Below are positions 58,890 through 64,000 of a stretch of DNA of 64,000 nt, piece after piece. Both the position numbers and the translations under genes were made by a program. Within the stretch, counting starts at the first letter, position 1; each line of letters starts with the position of its first letter. The notes under the pieces were generated by a model, which had not been told where the DNA came from, made no database searches, and saw only the letters and a program-made list of their open reading frames with translations. Location: the NCBI RefSeq assembly GCF_048128805.1, contig NC_136000.1:22066946-22130945 (forward strand), given 5' to 3'. Source of the stretch: Centroberyx gerrardi. Taxonomy: Eukaryota; Chordata; Actinopteri; Beryciformes; Berycidae.

Positions 58890-60506
58890 TTAAGCATGAT
58901 ATTCATCACCGGGATTTAACCTCTCAGTACAGCTGGGATCCACATTCATTTCTACGGCCTTATTCGCAGCAAGTCCAGATCCGGAGGCTGCTCTTCTCTG
59001 CTTCTGAGAGGTCCTTGTCCTCTTCTTTATTGCAATCACTGCTGCAATCGCCCCGGCCACCAGCACAACCGCCAGTCCTGCCACTAGGGCATAGACAGTA
59101 AGGTTAGAGTCTGCAGGTGGGTCAGGTGGGCTGCTCACAACAGTCAAAACGGTCTCCTGCTTAGAGATGCACTCTTGGCTATCGTTATATTCATCTTCCT
59201 CATCGTAGTCATCTTCGTTCTCTAGGTATTCGCCATCACCCTCCAGGAATTCGGGGCCTCCTAAGACAACGCACCAGTACGGCGCTGCGTCTTTCATTGT
59301 CAGGCCGGAGAGTGTTAGTTTGGAGCCACGCTCAGACAGAATCACTCGACCCCTCAGATCCTCTGGGACGGGTATAGACTCGTCCTTCGAGTCCTGGATG
59401 AGGCTGTCTTCGCCTAAATTTCCACGGCGATGCCACTGCACACTGTGGAACTCCTCTCCAGTTACCTCACATTCCAGTGAGACCTTCCCGCCTTCAAAAA
59501 ATGTTTTTTTTCTGGGTTCCCTTCTGGGGCAAAGAACCAGGAAGTACTGAACCACAGCAGAAGCGGAGAAGCACAAATATTCCCCACTGTGACTGTCAGA
59601 GACGGCAGAAATTACCAGTGAATAGTTTTCAGATTCATCATCACCTGATATGTACATTTCATCACTCTTTGTGCTGCCATCAGTTGATGTTAGCGACTCT
59701 GCCGTTGTATTGATTGTGCCCAGTGGCGTCTCCCATTTCTGGATTTTATGATCAGAGGGGCAATTTAGCACCACTCTGTCCCCTTGTGAGGCGAAAATAT
59801 CCATGACATCAAGCATCGAGCTCTCAAGCAGGTATATGTTCTGGAAGCTGAGGCAGTCCAGACCCTTCATCACAAGACAATGAAAGTTCTGGCTGTCCTT
59901 TAACATTGTGCTGGGGACATGGAGCAACGCGCCGCCGTCTCTTACCTCCACAACACCCTGCAGCCCCTCCAGCAGAGGCTCCAGTGACACGCTGCTATCC
60001 AGGAGGAGGGTGGCCTTATAAGAGGGAGCAACCTCACAGTACCAGCGTATAGTGGTTTCCTCCAGACCTGCGGAGCTGCTGTTGCACCGCAGCTCAGCCC
60101 CTCCGTCTTCCTGCACAGCGATCTCTTCAGCGTGAACCTCCTCGTTGCACACAGAGAGCTGCTGTCTGTGCTGGTTGACCAGCGTTTTGTTCTGCCAGCA
60201 CTCCCTCCTGTAAGTGCCCGCGTCGGAGTGTTTCAGGTGACTGATCTGCAGCCCGAGCAGATGCTGGTTGTTGGTGATGCTGACCCGACCCTGGAGGTCC
60301 GCGGGGGGCGTGGCGTCGGCTGAAGAGTTGCCCAGCAGCTGGTCTCCCTCTGGGGCCGATCTATAGATGACAATGTAGTCCACTCCAAAGCAATACCCCA
60401 TCACAATGACACCTCCCTCCGGTTTGAATACAGGCTCTGGCTCCTCGCTGTAGGCCGTGTGGAGCAGAAGGAAGAGCAGAAACGATATTCCCCTGGTGGA
60501 GGTCAT
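58890..60506 (-). CDS. Single-exon four-Ig-domain type I membrane protein, unnamed
   Basis: An uninterrupted 538-codon frame from ATG (60506) to TAA (58892-58890). I do not recognise a named family. Signal peptide 1-20 (MTSTRGISFLLFLLLHTAYS). Four Ig-like domains with B/F-strand cysteine pairs: C39-C103, C141-C210 (W155; extra C157 and C218), C249-C312 (W258, HSGEYLC) and C346-C412 (W358, DAAPYWC). N-glycosylation sites at 60, 106, 142, 266, 294, 441 and 468. The loop after C412 carries an acidic block (about 422-442) with three tyrosines. Membrane segment about 471-493, then a basic stop-transfer (KKRTR) and a tail of about 45 residues without ITIM or ITAM. Likely a cell-surface recognition or adhesion receptor. 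Ig genes normally have one exon per domain, so the lack of introns is odd. A retrocopy is possible, but the frame is fully intact. A membrane Fc-receptor-like or B7/poly-Ig-receptor-like relative cannot be excluded. Confidence 0.82.
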   Translation of the reverse strand: MTSTRGISFLLFLLLHTAYSEEPEPVFKPEGGVIVMGYCFGVDYIVIYRSAPEGDQLLGNSSADATPPADLQGRVSITNNQHLLGLQISHLKHSDAGTYRRECWQNKTLVNQHRQQLSVCNEEVHAEEIAVQEDGGAELRCNSSSAGLEETTIRWYCEVAPSYKATLLLDSSVSLEPLLEGLQGVVEVRDGGALLHVPSTMLKDSQNFHCLVMKGLDCLSFQNIYLLESSMLDVMDIFASQGDRVVLNCPSDHKIQKWETPLGTINTTAESLTSTDGSTKSDEMYISGDDESENYSLVISAVSDSHSGEYLCFSASAVVQYFLVLCPRREPRKKTFFEGGKVSLECEVTGEEFHSVQWHRRGNLGEDSLIQDSKDESIPVPEDLRGRVILSERGSKLTLSGLTMKDAAPYWCVVLGGPEFLEGDGEYLENEDDYDEEDEYNDSQECISKQETVLTVVSSPPDPPADSNLTVYALVAGLAVVLVAGAIAAVIAIKKRTRTSQKQRRAASGSGLAANKAVEMNVDPSCTERLNPGDEYHA

Positions 60507-60640
60507 ATTGTCTCTCTGTCCCGGGCCATGTGCCTGTCACACACTAGGACGAGTGCTGAAAGTATGCCTGTTTATGGGAACCTACTCTGGTTTGTCATTT
60601 GGGTCCCGCCTCCAGCTAAAATCTTGCCTGCCTCCTCTAC
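60507..60640 (-). promoter_or_regulatory. Upstream region of the Ig gene
   Basis: The minus strand before the ATG has a TATA-like CCATAAACAGG near 60569-60579, about 70 nt before the start codon, and possible splice acceptors (GTGTGTGACAG at about 60535-60545). Whether the gene has its own TATA promoter or an upstream untranslated exon cannot be decided from sequence alone. Confidence 0.25.
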
Positions 60641-60741
60641 CACATACTCACACAGACTTGCACAAACACACTGACAGCCTCAGACTGACAGACATGGACA
60701 CACACAAGCACACACACACACGCAAGCATCCACCTATGTGC

Positions 60742-60771
60742 TCACACACACACACACACACACACACAAAC
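60742..60771. repeat. (CA)n microsatellite
   Basis: About 14 CA units, in a region rich in CACACA from about 60690. Confidence 0.95.
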
Positions 60772-60929
60772 ATTGGGTGGGCGGCAGGATCAGGCAGAAA
60801 GCCATCAAAGTCATTAAAGTAATTTATTTCATTTATATGATTTTGACAAATGCAAGACAACCAATAAGGCCAAACAAAAGCCGAGGTGTGGAGACAGAAA
60901 AGGAAAATAAAACGTTACGCTCTTGATTG

Positions 60930-63900
60930 TCACTTAATAAAGTTGATGTGTAGTTAGACTGGTTTGGCTCAGCTGTGGGTGTAGTCTATCACCGTGTCAA
61001 GGGGCTGAGAGCGGTTAGAGGGTGTGTACGTGTGTATGCGTGTTTGTGTGTGTGTGCGCGTGTGCCTGTGTGCTATTGCGTGCATGCAGGCATGATTGCA
61101 TATCTGCAAATGCATGCAGTGCATATTATGTGTACCGTCATGCTCCTTTCCATTGAGCAAACTAATCTGAACTCAATCTAGAAGTATAATCTAATCTGTC
61201 CATTTCTGTTGCTTGGCAATTGCCAGTGTTATTTTTTGTGTAATGTGGGATAAGCCACAACGTAATCAGAAACCATGGACATACTGCATCCTTGGGCAAA
61301 AGAACATTTCTGCGCATCAATGCTTTCAGTGGCTATGTTATATTGTATGTGGTGGAAGTTTTCTGTAATAAAAGAGACTTGGAAAGTAGAGTTGTCCTTC
61401 TGTTGTTTTTATTGTTTGAAAACAAGGCATAAGATGTTCACCCATCAAGTGTGTGGCACAAAAGAGCGAAATAATGAGCTTTGTCCACCCTTCTTATAAT
61501 CATGTATGGAAACAGCTGAGTCATGAGAAGTCCGGCACATTCTTATACTTGAAACATTCTACGATTAGGATGCATCTGTGCAAGACAAAGATAAACGGGC
61601 TAAACTTTCCAGGGTCATCTTCACACAGTAGCCATCGGAAATGTACTGAGAGCAGACAACATAGAAATAAGACAGTGCTTAATGCATAGAGAAATAGAAT
61701 GGTATAATATAATTTCCACTACATTGTACATTCTTATTTAACAGATGTGCTTCATATATCCAGTATATTCTGTCATGCTTTCATATTGTGAATGTCTGTG
61801 TTTGTAGTGTAGTTAATTTATTTTGTTAACGTTGAAGTCTAAGTTTGTTAGCCAAGCTTAGAGAATTAACATCATCACGAAGGAAAAGACGACTCGGGGT
61901 TATGATGAAACAACGGCGCACAGATTGATTTGACACAGCGTACGCTATCATGTAACTTGTCATATTACTGACGCCTTGTATTGCGCCGTATGAATCCTCA
62001 GGCAACAAATCTTTCAAGCTGATAAATGGTGCGAGAGAACTGTACTACTTGAATGATCAGTAGTTCTCTCACTGCCATTTCATTCAGGGTTAAGCAAACA
62101 TTTAAAAAATCCGGTAAGAAGAGCACAAGGCTGAATCTGTTTTGCATACAATGTTAAGTAAAATTTCTCTATTATACTGCAGCAAAGATACTGATTGTTA
62201 CCTGAAATGGGAAACAATGACATCTCAGTTCTTTGCGCTGGCTAATCAAGGCCCTTTATCTAGTATACAGACACATGCTCTCCCTCCCTCTGTCGTTCTC
62301 TCTCGGTCAGTTCCTCAAGTGTTCCCGCTCTCTATTTTGAAGACTGAGGACAAGAGGATTTTTGAGACTTGAGGACAAGCATATTGGCAGGGAAGAACCC
62401 CTTTTATGCAGTCTAATTATAGCCACCCAACAGGAACTAGGTGGGGCAGCGTTGGCATATGAGGGTCTCTAAATCAGGTCATCTGCTAGACTCTGGGCGA
62501 GGGAAATGGAGGACGGCACTGGAGATCTCAGCTCGAGTTGGTATGAGGTCAATGAGACTAGCTAGCGGCCTGTTGAGAAACATCCGGAGGTCTCTCTACC
62601 TGCGGCCGCACACAGCTACATGGTTGGAGAGACGGTGGAGGTGACTTCGCCCGAACTCTTAGTCTCTCCGAAGGCTACAGAGGGTGTGGAGAGGAGACAC
62701 CTGCTCTGTTTTCAAGGACTCCCGTCTCTCAGTCTGGCCTGCGTTGGGAAGAAGCCACTGTGTCAGGTCAGGTAAGTGGGCAGTACACTTGCTGCGGAAA
62801 ACAAATTTAGACAGGTTCTTCTGGACAAACGGACATGTTTCCAGAAGTCCTGCACGGCTTCGAACTCCGCAGTGTGCACAGGCTCGCTGGCCAAACTCAA
62901 ATTCTTTGCATGGGCGCTCCCAGTTTATCACTGTCTTCCAATTGGTCTGAAATATCATGTGTTTGATGTGTTGCCCTGTGGAAAAGCTTCTCCTTTCATC
63001 ATTTACATCTCCATGCTAACATCTTGTGTTAAACTTGTGTTTTGTCTCCTCGTTTTTGATTTAGCGGGCAAACATACATTTTTTTCTTCTTCTTGTCCTT
63101 TTTTTCAGCACAAGCTGAAATAAAACAGTTTCTAAATCCTCATATTCCCTCAGCTGCCTTTGTCACTCTTCCACCACAGACATTGCTGCTGTTGATGTTG
63201 TAGCTGTCTGAGTTTTGGTCACTGCTCTTTCTGGTTTCCCTTGGTTACAGTTGCCTCTAATTTTCATGCTCCCCCACTGGCGTGGAGTGTGAATAAATGA
63301 ACAAAACAAAGCTGCAGTGAGTATAAAGTATACACAAATGTGTATACTTATGGGGCTCCGCGTTCGTGTTTCTATTTCAGGCAAGTTAGACTTCACTGTA
63401 TGTATACCACCTCCTTTAATGTTACACAGCTGGCAGAACGGCCTGACTCTAAGTGGCTGAGTCACCCCATACTGTCATCTCCACCGATGCTTTTGTTTCT
63501 CCTTTCAACCCACTGGTTATGTCTACCTGTCCACACTGATTTTTGCTTTAATCACTATCTTTTTTTGCATTTTTAGTTCCATGTTCCTGTGGGACAAATT
63601 CCCTCCCTGGCCAAGCAAAGCCGCCTCTCTACACCACACACACAGGACTAAGCAAGGGTGTTACTGATCTTGTGACTTTGCTCAAAACCTTGATAACAAC
63701 TCGAGTTTCTATTGACTTTATGCACTTTATGCATCAAAGAAACAATGATATCAAGCTGTTATGTTCTGCGGGCCCACATGATGCAATATGTTTCCATTTG
63801 TGAAGTGTTGGTATGTTTGTTTTAGCTGATACTGTGCGTTGATGTTGGTTATTTTTAACTGCCCATCCCACCCCCCACCCCCTCCGTTTTTCTTTCTATT

Positions 63901-63960
63901 AAAGATGCTCTGTTGTTTCACATGAAACTCAAGTGATTCAGTAAAAGATGTTTTAGATGT
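60930..63960. other. Right-hand stretch without supported genes
   Basis: Mostly unique AT-rich DNA. A TG/GC-alternating region lies at 61020-61070. A 57-nt imperfect hairpin is at 62024-62080. A GC-richer block at 62430-62960 has short open frames on both strands and one perfect donor (CAG|GTAAGT at 62771/62772), but no acceptor-linked exon or family motif that I can defend. Confidence 0.5.
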
Positions 63961-63964
63961 CAAA

Positions 63965-64000
<36 letters not shown>
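63965..64000. repeat. (TC)n microsatellite at the window edge
   Basis: A CT tract running off the right end. Confidence 0.95.

Noticed and set aside
1-64000. CRISPR arrays, bacterial operons, phage or integrated virus genes
   Set aside because: No regularly spaced repeats with unique spacers, no ribosome-binding-site-led gene strings and no reverse transcriptase, integrase or capsid motif was found; the DNA is plainly vertebrate.

Overview
The window is nuclear DNA of a bony fish, most likely a spiny-rayed (neoteleost/percomorph) species. The reasons are vertebrate genes split by short GT-AG introns, very dense (CA)n/(GA)n microsatellites, small non-autonomous hAT-like and other terminal-inverted-repeat elements of the kind that fill fish introns, and LINE-type tails. 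There are no bacterial-style operons, CRISPR arrays, rRNA or tRNA genes.

Left part (1-18.7 kb), gene-dense. Three genes form a block that I also recall as neighbours on human chromosome 12p11: resf1 (retroelement silencing factor 1, + strand, giant coding exon plus two small 3' exons, 5' untranslated exons lying off the window), amn1 (+ strand, seven coding exons that I could join in frame to a 260-residue leucine-rich-repeat protein) and etfbkmt (- strand, three exons, 269-residue mitochondrial lysine methyltransferase). amn1 and etfbkmt are convergent, and their candidate poly(A) signals share one 14-bp palindrome. The introns carry several short DNA transposons.

Middle (19-42.3 kb). No gene found. 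The stretch holds microsatellites, two adjacent inverted-repeat transposons at 24.6-25.7 kb, an inverted pair of an unclassified repeat at 26.8/29.1 kb, a direct pair at 30.4/31.6 kb, and repeat-free blocks that look like conserved non-coding DNA (especially 34.3-38.2 kb).

42.3-45.4 kb: a chst1-type Golgi carbohydrate sulfotransferase on the - strand, whose coding sequence is interrupted by a 1.19-kb intron although the mammalian gene has one coding exon. 45.4-58.1 kb is again free of recognisable genes; it contains GC-rich and splice-donor-bearing sequence at 48.8-49.3 kb that may hold 5' untranslated exons of chst1.

Right part (58.1-64 kb). One intact 538-codon single-exon gene on the - strand encodes a signal peptide, four Ig-like domains, one membrane segment and a short tail. 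I do not recognise it as a named family. Four Ig domains in one exon is contrary to normal vertebrate Ig gene structure, and its last domain carries a long acidic, tyrosine-containing loop. It is the most interesting gene in the window. The remaining sequence to 64 kb has no gene I can support. The genes do not form one pathway: they act in chromatin silencing (resf1), an ill-defined LRR role (amn1), mitochondrial fatty-acid oxidation control (etfbkmt), glycan sulfation (chst1) and probably cell-surface recognition (the Ig gene).
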